Assembly: GCF_012273515.2 (NCBI RefSeq)
Contig: NZ_CP050975.2
Coordinates: 3,720,001-3,784,000 of the forward strand
DNA from: Streptomyces sp. RPA4-2
Lineage (GTDB): Bacteria > Actinomycetota > Actinomycetes > Streptomycetales > Streptomycetaceae
Length of the DNA: 64,000 nt
Direction: 5' to 3'
Made by a program: the position numbers and the translations under genes. Shown piece after piece: positions 1 to 7,432 of this stretch. Position 1 is the first letter of the stretch. Every line of letters begins with the position of its first letter. The notes beneath the pieces were generated by a model. The model did no database searches and was not told where the DNA came from. It saw only the letters and a list, made by a program, of their open reading frames with translations.

Positions 1-25
1 CCGTGCGCGCTGGTACGGGAAGCCA

Positions 26-1498
26 TCAGACGAGGTTCTCCGAGAACGGGGTGCCGGTGGCGCCGGGTACGGGGTCGAGGGGCCGCGGCTCGACGGGACC
101 GTCGGCGACGGTCCCGCTGTCGCCGCCGAGCGGGCTCTGCGAGGTGCCCGCGGAGGGGTCCACCGAGGGGGTGGGGTCGGGAGAGCTGGACACCGGCAGG
201 GACGGTTCGACGACCGGTGACTTGGTGGTGCTGGCGCTCGGCTTCGGCTTGGTGGTCGTGGACGCCGAGGGCTTGGGGTCAGCGGAGGTGCCCGGCGGCG
301 GGGTGCTGCCCGAGGCGTCGGGCGTCGGGGCGACGCCCGCGGCCGGCGTGGTGGTGTCGCCGACCGCCGCACCCGCGCCGGGTGGGGCGCCGCCGCTCGC
401 GTCGGAGGGCTTCACCGAATCGGTGGGCAGAGGTGAGGTGTGGACCTGGCCGGCCGGTGTGTCGTCCTCCTGGCCCGGCACCGGCAGCCAGGGCGCGTCG
501 GAGCTGCCGGACAGCAGCGTGGCGACGATGACCACGGCGTACGCGGCGCAGGCGATGCCGATCAGGACGCCGAGGCGGCGGAATCTGCGGCTGCGGCGCC
601 CCGACTCGTCGACGAAGACCGGACCGTCCGAACTGTCCGGAACACCGGGGGTGTCCTTGGTCTGCGCGACGAGCCGGTCCTCCAGCCGGCGTCCGGCTCC
701 GTCGAGTTGGACGGTCACCTCATGGGGATCGTGGGTGTGGTCCGGCTCCTCGGGCCGCTCCCAGGGGACGGTGGCGAAGGCGGCACGGGGGCTCCGCGGC
801 GGGCCGCCGGCCACGCTCCGGTGCCCCGCGCCGGCCGGACGGTCCGCGTCAACCGGGCTCACCGCCGACCCCGGCCGGTCCACCGGCGCCGACCGATCCG
901 CCGACGCCGAATGGTCGGCCGACACGGAATGGTCGGCCGACGTCGAACGGTCCGTCGGCGTTGGGCTGCCCGCCGTCGTCAGGCGGTCCGTCGGCGTTGC
1001 GCTGCCCGCCGTCGTCAGGCGGTCCGTCGGCGTTGCGCTGCCCGCCGGCATCGCAAGGTCCGCCGACGTCGAGCCGTCGGCCGGCATCGCACGGTCCGCC
1101 CAACTCGGCCGGTCTACGCCGAATCGGCGGTCCGCACCGAATCCGCGGTCCGTACCTATTCGGCGTTCTACCCCGATTCGGGGTTCCGTCCCGGTTCGGG
1201 GCGGCATCGGCACACCCCGCTCCGCCGCAGCTCCACGAGCTGTTTCGGCATCGTGTTCGACCCCTGTCTCACATTCCGCTTCTGCGGCGCGCGAGGTCTC
1301 GGAGTCGATTCCGGCCTGCGGCCAGGTCGATGTCGCCTGGGCCGCGTCGGGCCAGACAAAGGGCTCTTCGGGGCCGTCCGGCGTCACGTCTCCGGCTTGT
1401 CGCCGTTCCGACGGATCAGGACCGGTCCCCTCCACCTGATCACCGGTCCGGTGATCAGGTTGGGCTTCTTCTCGCCACTTCTCCACGTGCACGTACAT
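26..1498 (-). CDS. Single-pass membrane protein with hexapeptide-repeat cytoplasmic region
   Basis: Function unknown. The 490-residue product has an acidic, low-complexity N-terminal half and about 17 tandem hexapeptides at residues 107-208 (pattern x-x-x-A/T-D-R, e.g. GFGADR, PSWADR, ATPTDR). A better-conserved-looking stretch follows at about 240-305. One strong membrane helix lies at about 309-330 (LGVLIGIACAAYAVVIVATL), after a run of arginines that puts the N-terminus inside. The outer tail of about 150 residues is rich in Pro, Ser and Thr. The ATG at 1498 abuts a G-run; the GTG at codon 3 has a better-spaced G-rich ribosome site, so the start may be six bases later. It is the last gene of the minus-strand run entering from the left edge. 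The reading frame and helix are clear; the role is not. Confidence 0.75.
   Translation of the reverse strand: MYVHVEKWREEAQPDHRTGDQVEGTGPDPSERRQAGDVTPDGPEEPFVWPDAAQATSTWPQAGIDSETSRAAEAECETGVEHDAETARGAAAERGVPMPPRTGTEPRIGVERRIGTDRGFGADRRFGVDRPSWADRAMPADGSTSADLAMPAGSATPTDRLTTAGSATPTDRLTTAGSPTPTDRSTSADHSVSADHSASADRSAPVDRPGSAVSPVDADRPAGAGHRSVAGGPPRSPRAAFATVPWERPEEPDHTHDPHEVTVQLDGAGRRLEDRLVAQTKDTPGVPDSSDGPVFVDESGRRSRRFRRLGVLIGIACAAYAVVIVATLLSGSSDAPWLPVPGQEDDTPAGQVHTSPLPTDSVKPSDASGGAPPGAGAAVGDTTTPAAGVAPTPDASGSTPPPGTSADPKPSASTTTKPKPSASTTKSPVVEPSLPVSSSPDPTPSVDPSAGTSQSPLGGDSGTVADGPVEPRPLDPVPGATGTPFSENLV
951..1058. repeat. 36-bp tandem repeat, about three copies
   Basis: Copies start at 951, 987 and 1023; the first two differ at one base and the third diverges near its end. 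They encode two hexapeptides each (ATPTDR-LTTAGS) of the membrane protein's repeat region, so the array expands in frame. Confidence 0.85.
1435..1459. promoter_or_regulatory. 25-bp perfect palindrome near the 5' end of the membrane-protein gene
   Basis: Two 11-base arms (CCTGATCACCG and its exact complement) flank a 3-base centre. It overlaps codons 14-21 of the minus-strand gene and sits just upstream of an alternative GTG start (VEGTGPDP). A regulator operator or a coincidence in GC-rich coding DNA are both possible; no regulator can be assigned. Confidence 0.35.
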
Positions 1499-1650
1499 CC
1501 CCCCAGGGACGGATTTCGGGTGCGCGCACGACTCCGGGCGCTACTGACTCGCCGTCCGGAACGGGCCCCCACCCGTTCCGAGCGCCCCCTTTACCACACT
1601 GAACCCGGAAGATGAATGTAGCGCACGTGGAGGACCCGTGTGCTTATGTG

Positions 1651-2652
1651 TCAATCCTGCCCCGTCATGATGCCCGCATCGCTGGCCGGAATCCAACCGT
1701 CGACCGGGCGTCGCAGCCAGCCTTCCGCGGCCGCGAATTCGACCGCCGCCCGCCGCAGGGCATCGATGCCTGGATGCTCCAGCCCCTTCCGCCACACCAA
1801 GGACACCGGCGACAGAGGAACGGGGTCGATCAGAGGTCTGCGTACAGTTTCGGACATCGTCGGAAAGTCCACGACGGCCAGCACCGGGTTCCGCTTCTTC
1901 GCCATGATCCGCTGGAACTCCTCGACTCCGAGGGCCACCGGCGCGGGGGGCGCCAGCACGATCCCACGTCCCTCGAAGAGGTGACGCGCCAAGTCGGTCC
2001 ACTCCAGCGTCCGGGGATTCCCCGCGCCGGCGTACACGGTCTCGCCCGCCAGCGCGTCCAGCGGCACCGCGTCCAGGGCGGCCAGGGGATGGTCCTCGGG
2101 CAGGACGACGGCCATCGGCTCGTACCGCACGGGCTGCTGCGCGAGCCCGGCCCGGACCGCCGGAGCGAGGCCCGCGAACCGTCCGAACGAGGCGTCCAGG
2201 CGCCCGGCGAGGATCTCCTCGGCCGCGCCGGTGAGCCCGCTCTCGAAGCGGGCGAGCAACTCGCAGTCCGGGGCGAGCGCGCGGGCCCGGTCGAGGACGC
2301 GCCCGCAGGCGAGCCCCGGCGAGTTGACGTCGACCAGCAGCGGCCGGTCCGGCCCGTTCCCCGCGAACGCGGACAGCAGGGCCTCGTTCGCCTCCAGCAC
2401 CCGCCGGGCGTGCGGCAGCAGGCGCTCACCGTCCGCCGTCAGCGTCACCTGCCGGGTCGTCCGCACGAACAGCTCCGCCCCGAGCTCCCGCTCCAGCCGT
2501 CGGACGTCGCGGCTCAGGGCCTGCTGGGCGACGTACAGCCGGGCGGCGGCCCGGGTGAAGTGCAACTCCTCGGCGACGGCGAGAAAGGCGCGCAGGAGAC
2601 GGGGGTCGAGCCGGGCGGTGGGACGAGGGTGGCGACGGCGGGCGGGAGGCAC
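1651..2652 (-). CDS. LysR-family transcriptional regulator
   Basis: The N-terminal winged helix-turn-helix (residues about 17-76: LLRAFLAVAEELHFTRAAARL, then ALSRDVRRLERELGAELFVR) is textbook LysR. The rest matches the periplasmic-binding-like effector domain. Length 333 is normal with a slightly long, Arg-rich N-terminus, so the true start may be up to 14 codons inside (LDPRLLRAF). It is divergent from the MFS transporter with a gap of about 80-120 bp, the usual LysR arrangement for controlling the neighbour. The effector is unknown. Confidence 0.9.
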   Translation of the reverse strand: MPPARRRHPRPTARLDPRLLRAFLAVAEELHFTRAAARLYVAQQALSRDVRRLERELGAELFVRTTRQVTLTADGERLLPHARRVLEANEALLSAFAGNGPDRPLLVDVNSPGLACGRVLDRARALAPDCELLARFESGLTGAAEEILAGRLDASFGRFAGLAPAVRAGLAQQPVRYEPMAVVLPEDHPLAALDAVPLDALAGETVYAGAGNPRTLEWTDLARHLFEGRGIVLAPPAPVALGVEEFQRIMAKKRNPVLAVVDFPTMSETVRRPLIDPVPLSPVSLVWRKGLEHPGIDALRRAAVEFAAAEGWLRRPVDGWIPASDAGIMTGQD

Positions 2653-2730
2653 GGTGCGGGATGCGGCAGGGGCCGTTGACCAGGCATCGAGCGAATTTAC
2701 AATGCGGATGCGTCAATCGCCGCCGAACAG

Positions 2731-4224
2731 GTGTTGGACCGTTCGTCCCGCCCCCCGGCGACGGTGGGCCCATGCCGCAACAGCCCTCCGAGCAGACACG
2801 CACGCCACCGCTCACCGTCACGGGCGACAGCCCGGCGCCCGCTCTACCCGGACCTCCGCCCACGCCTCTCGAAGCCAACCCGAACCACCAGAGCAACTCA
2901 AGCAACTCAAGCAACTCCAGCAACTCAAGCAACCCGAACCAACCACACCCCCCGCGTCCCTCGCCCTCCCCGCACCCCGTACCACCGCCTCTTCGCCGTC
3001 CCCGGCGCCCGTGCCTTCACCCTCGGGAACCTGCTCGCGCGGCTGCCCATGGGCATGTTCAGTGTCAGCGCGGTCATCATGATCGCCGGATCGCGCGGCT
3101 CCTACGCCCTCGCCGGTGCCGTGACGGCGACGGGCCTCGCGGCGACCGCGCTGGTCGCCCCCTGGACCGCGCGGCTCGTCGACCGCCACGGCCAGGCCCG
3201 GATCGCCGTGCCCGCCACGGCCTTCGCCGTGCTGGGAAGTCTGGCGCTGCTGCTGTGCGTGCGCTTCGGGGCGCCCGACTGGACCCTGTTCGCGGCGTAC
3301 GCCGCCACCGCCACCACACCCAACACGGGCGGCATGTCACGCGCCCGCTGGGCCCACCTCTTCCGGGCCGACCCCGACGCCGCGCACACCGCGAACTCCT
3401 TCGAACAGGCCGCGGACGAGCTGTGTTTCATGCTGGGCCCGGTGTGCGCGGCGTTCCTGTGCACCACGCTCTTCCCGGAAGCGGGGACGCTGGTGGCCGG
3501 GGTCCTGCTGATGACCGGCGTCCTGGTCTTCGCGGCCCAGCGCTCCACGGAACCGCCGCCCCAGCGGCACCCGCGGTCCAAGTCCCCCGTCCTGGCCCCC
3601 GGAATGCCTCCGCTCCTGCTCGGCTTCCTCGCCACCGGCGCGGTGTTCGGTTCGATGGAGGTCGTCACGATCGCGTTCGCGGACGCGCAGGGACACCGGT
3701 CGGCCGCGGGCGCGGTGCTCGCCCTGCAAGCGGCCGGCTCGTGCGCGGCAGGGCTGCTGTACGGAGCCCTGAAGCCGGCCGGCCCCGCCGAACGGCGCCA
3801 CCGGCTCGGCCTCGCCGCCATGACGGTCACGATGTCCCTGCCGCTGCTCGCGGCCTCGCTCACCGGTTCACTCCCGGTGCTGGCGGGCGCGCTGCTCCTC
3901 GCCGGGACCGCCACCGCGCCGACCATGGTCACCGGTATGGCGCTCGTCCAGCGGCGCACGCCCGAGGGCCGCCTGAACGAGGGCATGACGCTCGCGGTGA
4001 CCGGTCTGCTCGGCGGGATCGCCTGCGGCTCGGCGGCCGGGGGGTGGGTGGTGGAGCGCTTCTCCTCGACGGCCGGGTATGTCGTGCCCGTCGCGGCTGC
4101 GGCGACCGCGTTCACGCTCTCGGTCCTGATATCAGGGCGTTTTCGAGGGAGTTCACCGTCTTTTCGAGGGAGTGCGCCGTCCGGTGGGTCGAACCCGTGC
4201 GCCAATTCCGACGCACCCCATTGA
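2731..4224 (+). CDS. MFS transporter (start or frame uncertain)
   Basis: From about residue 90 the protein (LFAVPGARAFTLGNLLARLPMGMFS onward) reads as a normal major-facilitator transporter of about 400 residues with many hydrophobic helices and the loop motif DRHGQARI. This family is typically annotated as an exporter of unknown substrate. The first 85 residues from the GTG at 2731 are low-complexity and Arg/Pro-rich, with no ribosome site. An ATG at 2772 in another frame (MPQQPSEQ) is a plausible real start that would join the transporter frame if the C6 run at 2948-2953 carried one base fewer. Divergent from the LysR gene. Transporter identity is firm; the 5' end is not. Confidence 0.8.
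   Translation: MLDRSSRPPATVGPCRNSPPSRHARHRSPSRATARRPLYPDLRPRLSKPTRTTRATQATQATPATQATRTNHTPRVPRPPRTPYHRLFAVPGARAFTLGNLLARLPMGMFSVSAVIMIAGSRGSYALAGAVTATGLAATALVAPWTARLVDRHGQARIAVPATAFAVLGSLALLLCVRFGAPDWTLFAAYAATATTPNTGGMSRARWAHLFRADPDAAHTANSFEQAADELCFMLGPVCAAFLCTTLFPEAGTLVAGVLLMTGVLVFAAQRSTEPPPQRHPRSKSPVLAPGMPPLLLGFLATGAVFGSMEVVTIAFADAQGHRSAAGAVLALQAAGSCAAGLLYGALKPAGPAERRHRLGLAAMTVTMSLPLLAASLTGSLPVLAGALLLAGTATAPTMVTGMALVQRRTPEGRLNEGMTLAVTGLLGGIACGSAAGGWVVERFSSTAGYVVPVAAAATAFTLSVLISGRFRGSSPSFRGSAPSGGSNPCANSDAPH
2892..2934 (+). repeat. 9-bp tandem repeat (AGCAACTCA), about 4.5 copies
   Basis: Near-perfect short repeat in the 5' part of the MFS gene. It encodes ATQ repeats in the transporter frame or NSS repeats in the frame of the alternative ATG at 2772. 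Because nine is a multiple of three, copy-number change would not shift frame. Confidence 0.8.
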
Positions 4225-4249
4225 CGCGCCCAGAGCCCCCACATACCTT
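4221..4249 (+). promoter_or_regulatory. Predicted vegetative promoter of the alpha-xyloside operon
   Basis: TTGACG at 4221-4226 and TACCTT at 4244-4249 with a 17-base spacer match the principal-sigma (HrdB) consensus. Predicted transcription would start around 4256, inside the first LacI-type operator, leaving a leader of about 87 bases. Confidence 0.55.
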
Positions 4250-4254
4250 CCCCC

Positions 4255-4293
4255 GTCGAAGCGCTTCGACGTCGCGCATCGAAACGATTCGAC
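4255..4293. promoter_or_regulatory. Two LacI-type operators
   Basis: Site 1 (4255-4270) is the perfect palindrome GTCGAAGCGCTTCGAC; site 2 (4278-4293) is ATCGAAACGATTCGAC. Both contain the LacI-family core CGAAnCGnTTCG and their centres are 23 bp apart. They lie just downstream of the -10 box, where bound repressor would block initiation. The LacI gene closing the operon is the obvious ligand. Confidence 0.75.
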
Positions 4294-4342
4294 GTCCGTT
4301 GCGTGACGGCTCCGATCCCCATCCGACCCCTGGAGGCAATGG

Positions 4343-5638
4343 ATGTCGACGACACGAAGGCGTGTGGTGGCGACGGCGGCGGTGACCCTGACGGGCGCCC
4401 TGCTGCTGGCCTCCTGCGGCAGCTCGGACAGCGGTTCGCCGGACGGCAAGACGCTGAAACTGTGGCACTACGAAGGGCCGGACAGCGCGATGGGCGTGGC
4501 CTGGAACGAGGCCATCAAGGAGTTCGAGAGGACCCACCCGGGCGTCAAGGTGAAGTTCGAGGAGAAGGGCTTCGAACAGATCCAGAAGACCGCGCCGATG
4601 GTCCTGAACTCGAACGACGCGCCCGACCTCATGGAGTACAACAAGGGCAACGCGACAGCCGGACTGCTCTCCAAGCAGGGGCTCCTCACCGACCTGACCG
4701 CCGAGGCGGCCAAGCGCGGCTGGGACAAGAAGCTCAGCGCGGGGGTGCGCACCACCAGCCAGTACGACGCCAACGGGGTCATGGGCTCCGGCAAGTGGTA
4801 CGGGGTGCCCAACTACGCCGAGTACACGATGGTGTTCTACAACAAGGACCTCTTCAAGAAGTACGGCATCGCGGAGCCCACCAGCCTCGACCAGCTCACC
4901 GCCGCCATGGACACGTTCGTGTCGAAGGGCATCACCCCGCTGGCCAACGCGGGCGCCGAGTACGTGGCCCAGCAGTACCTGTACCAGCTCGCCCTCTCCA
5001 AGGCCGACCGCTCGTGGGTCGACAAGTACGAGCTCTACAAGGGGAAGACGGACTTCCACGACACCGCCTGGACGTACGCCGCCACCACCTTCGCCGACTG
5101 GGTGAAGAAGGGTTACATCGGCAAGAAGTCCACCTCGCTCAAGGCCGAGGACGCGGGCGTCTCCTTCATCCAGGGCAAGAGCCCGATCCTGTTCAGCGGC
5201 AGCTGGTGGTACGGGCGCTTCCAGGCGGAGAGCAAGTTCGACTGGGGCACCTTCCTCTGGCCGGGCAGCGGCCTCACCCTCGGCTCCGGCGGCAACCTCT
5301 GGGTCGTCCCCAAGGGCGCCAGGAACAAGGACCTCGCCTACGACTTCATCGACATCACCATGTCGAAGAAGATCCAGAACCTGCTCGGCAACAAGGGCGG
5401 GGTCCCGGTGGGCGCCGACACCGCCGCCATCACCGACCCGAAGGCGAAGACCCTGATCGCCGACTTCAACACCCTCTCCGGCAAGGACGGTCTGGCCTTC
5501 TACCCGGACTGGCCCGTCGCCGGCTTCTACGACGTCCTCGTCTCCGAGACCCAGAAGCTGATCACGGGGAGCGAGAAACCGGACGCCTATCTGAGCGCGC
5601 TGCAGACGGCGTACGACAAGGGCGCGCCGAAGACATGA
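4343..5638 (+). CDS. Sugar ABC transporter, substrate-binding lipoprotein
   Basis: A 431-residue type-1 extracellular solute-binding protein. It has an Arg-rich signal peptide ending in the lipobox LLASC (Cys about residue 25), so it is lipid-anchored outside the membrane. The mature part carries sugar-binding features such as LKLWHYEGPD and LFSGSWWYGRFQ. GGAGG at 4332-4336 fixes the start. Its stop overlaps the first permease (ATGA), so the two are translationally coupled. Because the operon encodes a YicI-type alpha-xylosidase, the likely cargo is an alpha-xyloside such as isoprimeverose or a xyloglucan fragment (inference). Confidence 0.92.
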   Translation: MSTTRRRVVATAAVTLTGALLLASCGSSDSGSPDGKTLKLWHYEGPDSAMGVAWNEAIKEFERTHPGVKVKFEEKGFEQIQKTAPMVLNSNDAPDLMEYNKGNATAGLLSKQGLLTDLTAEAAKRGWDKKLSAGVRTTSQYDANGVMGSGKWYGVPNYAEYTMVFYNKDLFKKYGIAEPTSLDQLTAAMDTFVSKGITPLANAGAEYVAQQYLYQLALSKADRSWVDKYELYKGKTDFHDTAWTYAATTFADWVKKGYIGKKSTSLKAEDAGVSFIQGKSPILFSGSWWYGRFQAESKFDWGTFLWPGSGLTLGSGGNLWVVPKGARNKDLAYDFIDITMSKKIQNLLGNKGGVPVGADTAAITDPKAKTLIADFNTLSGKDGLAFYPDWPVAGFYDVLVSETQKLITGSEKPDAYLSALQTAYDKGAPKT

Positions 5639-6603
5639 CGGCCACCGCCGAACGGGGCGGCCAGGTGGTCCGGCGGCACCGCGGCCGTACGGGCCGCCCG
5701 CGCCGCCCCCGCTCCTCCTACGCCCTCTTCCTGCTCCCCGGCGTCCTCGCCTTCCTCGTGGTGATCGTCGTCCCGTTCCTGATGAACACCGGTGTGAGCT
5801 TCACCGACTGGCAGGGCGTCGGCTCGCCGAAGTGGTCGGGGCTCGCCAACTACCGTGAGCTGTTGGACGACTCCGAGTTCTGGGCGTCCTTCCGGCACAG
5901 CCTCTTCATGGTCGTCGCGATGGCCGCCGTACCGACGGTCCTCGGGCTCGTGCTGGCCGCCGCCCTCTTCGACTTCGTCGGCAAGCACTTCGGCACGAAG
6001 ACCGCCGCCGTCCTGCGCGCCTGCTTCTACCTCCCCCAGGTCCTGCCCATCGCCGTCGCCGGCATCGTCTGGAGCTGGATCCTCGCCCCCGACAACGGCT
6101 CCCTGAACGCGCTGCTGAAGGCGGTGGGTCTCGGCTCGCTCCAGCGGGACTGGCTCGGCGACCCCGACCTCGCGCTCTACAGCGTCATGGGCGTGATGGT
6201 GTGGGTCCAGATCGGCTTCCCGCTGGTCGTCTTCATGGCGGGACTGCAACGCGTCGACCCGCAGCTGTACGAGGCGGCGGAGCTCGACGGCGCGGGCTGG
6301 TGGCGCCGTTTCGGGCACATCACGCTGCCGCAGATCCGCCCGGAGATCTACGTCGTCCTCCTCTGGTGCACGATCGCCGCGCTGAAGGTGTTCGGCGCGG
6401 TGTACGTCCTCACCAAGGGCGGCCCCGGCGGCGCGACCGACGTGCCGTCCTACTTCTCCTTCACCACGTTCTTCGAGAAGACCCAGGTCGGTTACGGCGC
6501 CGCGATCTCCACCGTGCTGACCGTGATCATCCTCGTACTCGCCCTGATCGGTCTGAAGCTCCAGACCCGCGCCGAGGACGCCGAGGAAGGACTTCGCGCA
6601 TGA
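5635..6603 (+). CDS. Sugar ABC transporter permease (MalF-like)
   Basis: A 322-residue inner-membrane permease with about six helices. The cytoplasmic EAA loop that docks the ATPase is visible as YEAAELDGAGWWRRFGHITLP. Start ATG overlaps the stop of the binding protein. No ATPase gene occurs in the operon; in streptomycetes such importers usually share the multipurpose ATPase MsiK, encoded elsewhere. Confidence 0.93.
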   Translation: MTATAERGGQVVRRHRGRTGRPRRPRSSYALFLLPGVLAFLVVIVVPFLMNTGVSFTDWQGVGSPKWSGLANYRELLDDSEFWASFRHSLFMVVAMAAVPTVLGLVLAAALFDFVGKHFGTKTAAVLRACFYLPQVLPIAVAGIVWSWILAPDNGSLNALLKAVGLGSLQRDWLGDPDLALYSVMGVMVWVQIGFPLVVFMAGLQRVDPQLYEAAELDGAGWWRRFGHITLPQIRPEIYVVLLWCTIAALKVFGAVYVLTKGGPGGATDVPSYFSFTTFFEKTQVGYGAAISTVLTVIILVLALIGLKLQTRAEDAEEGLRA

Positions 6604-7421
6604 CCGCCCTACGCCGCTATCCCGTCCTCGTGGCCCTGATCATCGCGGCCCTCTTCATGGTGCTGCCGTTCGGCATCGTCGCGGTCAACGCGGTCAAGTC
6701 CCCCACCGAGTACTCGTCGAACGGACCCCTCAGCCTGCCCCACGGCCTCTACCTCGACGGCCTCAAGGACTTCTGGCAGCGCGTCGACTACGGCCAGAAG
6801 CTGGTCAACTCGGTCCTGATCTCGGGCTCGGTGGCGATCGGCGCCGCCGTGCTGTCCGTCCTGAACGCGTACGCGATCGGCATCGGCCGCATCAGGGGCC
6901 GCACCTGGGTCCTCGCCTTCTTCGTGCTGGCGAACATGCTGCCGCAGGAGGCGCTGGTCTACCCGGTCTACTACCTGAGCAAGCAGGCGGGCCTCTACGA
7001 CACCCGGCTCAGCGTGATCATCGTGTTCACCGTCGTCCAGGCGGCCTTCGGCACGTATCTCCTGTCCTCCGTCCTCGGGCAGTTCCCGCGCGAGATCATC
7101 GAGGCCGCCCGGATCGACGGGGCGAACAGGTGGCAGGTGCTGTGGCGGATCGTGGTCCCCGTCAGCCGCCCCACCATCGGCGTCCTCCTGGTCTTCTTCT
7201 TCATCTGGACCTGGAACGAGTTCCTGCTGCCGCTGGTCATGCTGATCTCCAACGACAACCAGACGGTGTCGGTGGCGCTCGGTGTCCTCCAGGGCCAGCG
7301 CCTGATGGACGCGACCATGACCAACGCGGCGGCCCTCCTCGGCGTGCTCCCCGCGATCGTCTTCTTCCTCGTCTTCCAGCGCACGCTGACCCGCGGCATC
7401 GCCGTGGGCGCGGTCAAGTAA
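6600..7421 (+). CDS. Sugar ABC transporter permease (MalG-like)
   Basis: A 273-residue partner permease with about six helices and an EAA loop (IIEAARIDGANRWQVLWRIVV). The C-terminal GIAVGAVK ending is typical of MalG-type carbohydrate permeases. Start overlaps the previous stop by four bases (ATGA). Together with the preceding two genes it forms the import half of the operon. Confidence 0.93.
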   Translation: MTALRRYPVLVALIIAALFMVLPFGIVAVNAVKSPTEYSSNGPLSLPHGLYLDGLKDFWQRVDYGQKLVNSVLISGSVAIGAAVLSVLNAYAIGIGRIRGRTWVLAFFVLANMLPQEALVYPVYYLSKQAGLYDTRLSVIIVFTVVQAAFGTYLLSSVLGQFPREIIEAARIDGANRWQVLWRIVVPVSRPTIGVLLVFFFIWTWNEFLLPLVMLISNDNQTVSVALGVLQGQRLMDATMTNAAALLGVLPAIVFFLVFQRTLTRGIAVGAVK

Positions 7422-7432
7422 GGGGTGTGGGC

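Noticed and set aside
3..1439. Long plus-strand open frame opposite the membrane protein
   Set aside because: High-GC antisense shadow; the minus frame has a helix, repeats and a sensible tail, while this one has no ribosome site or family features.
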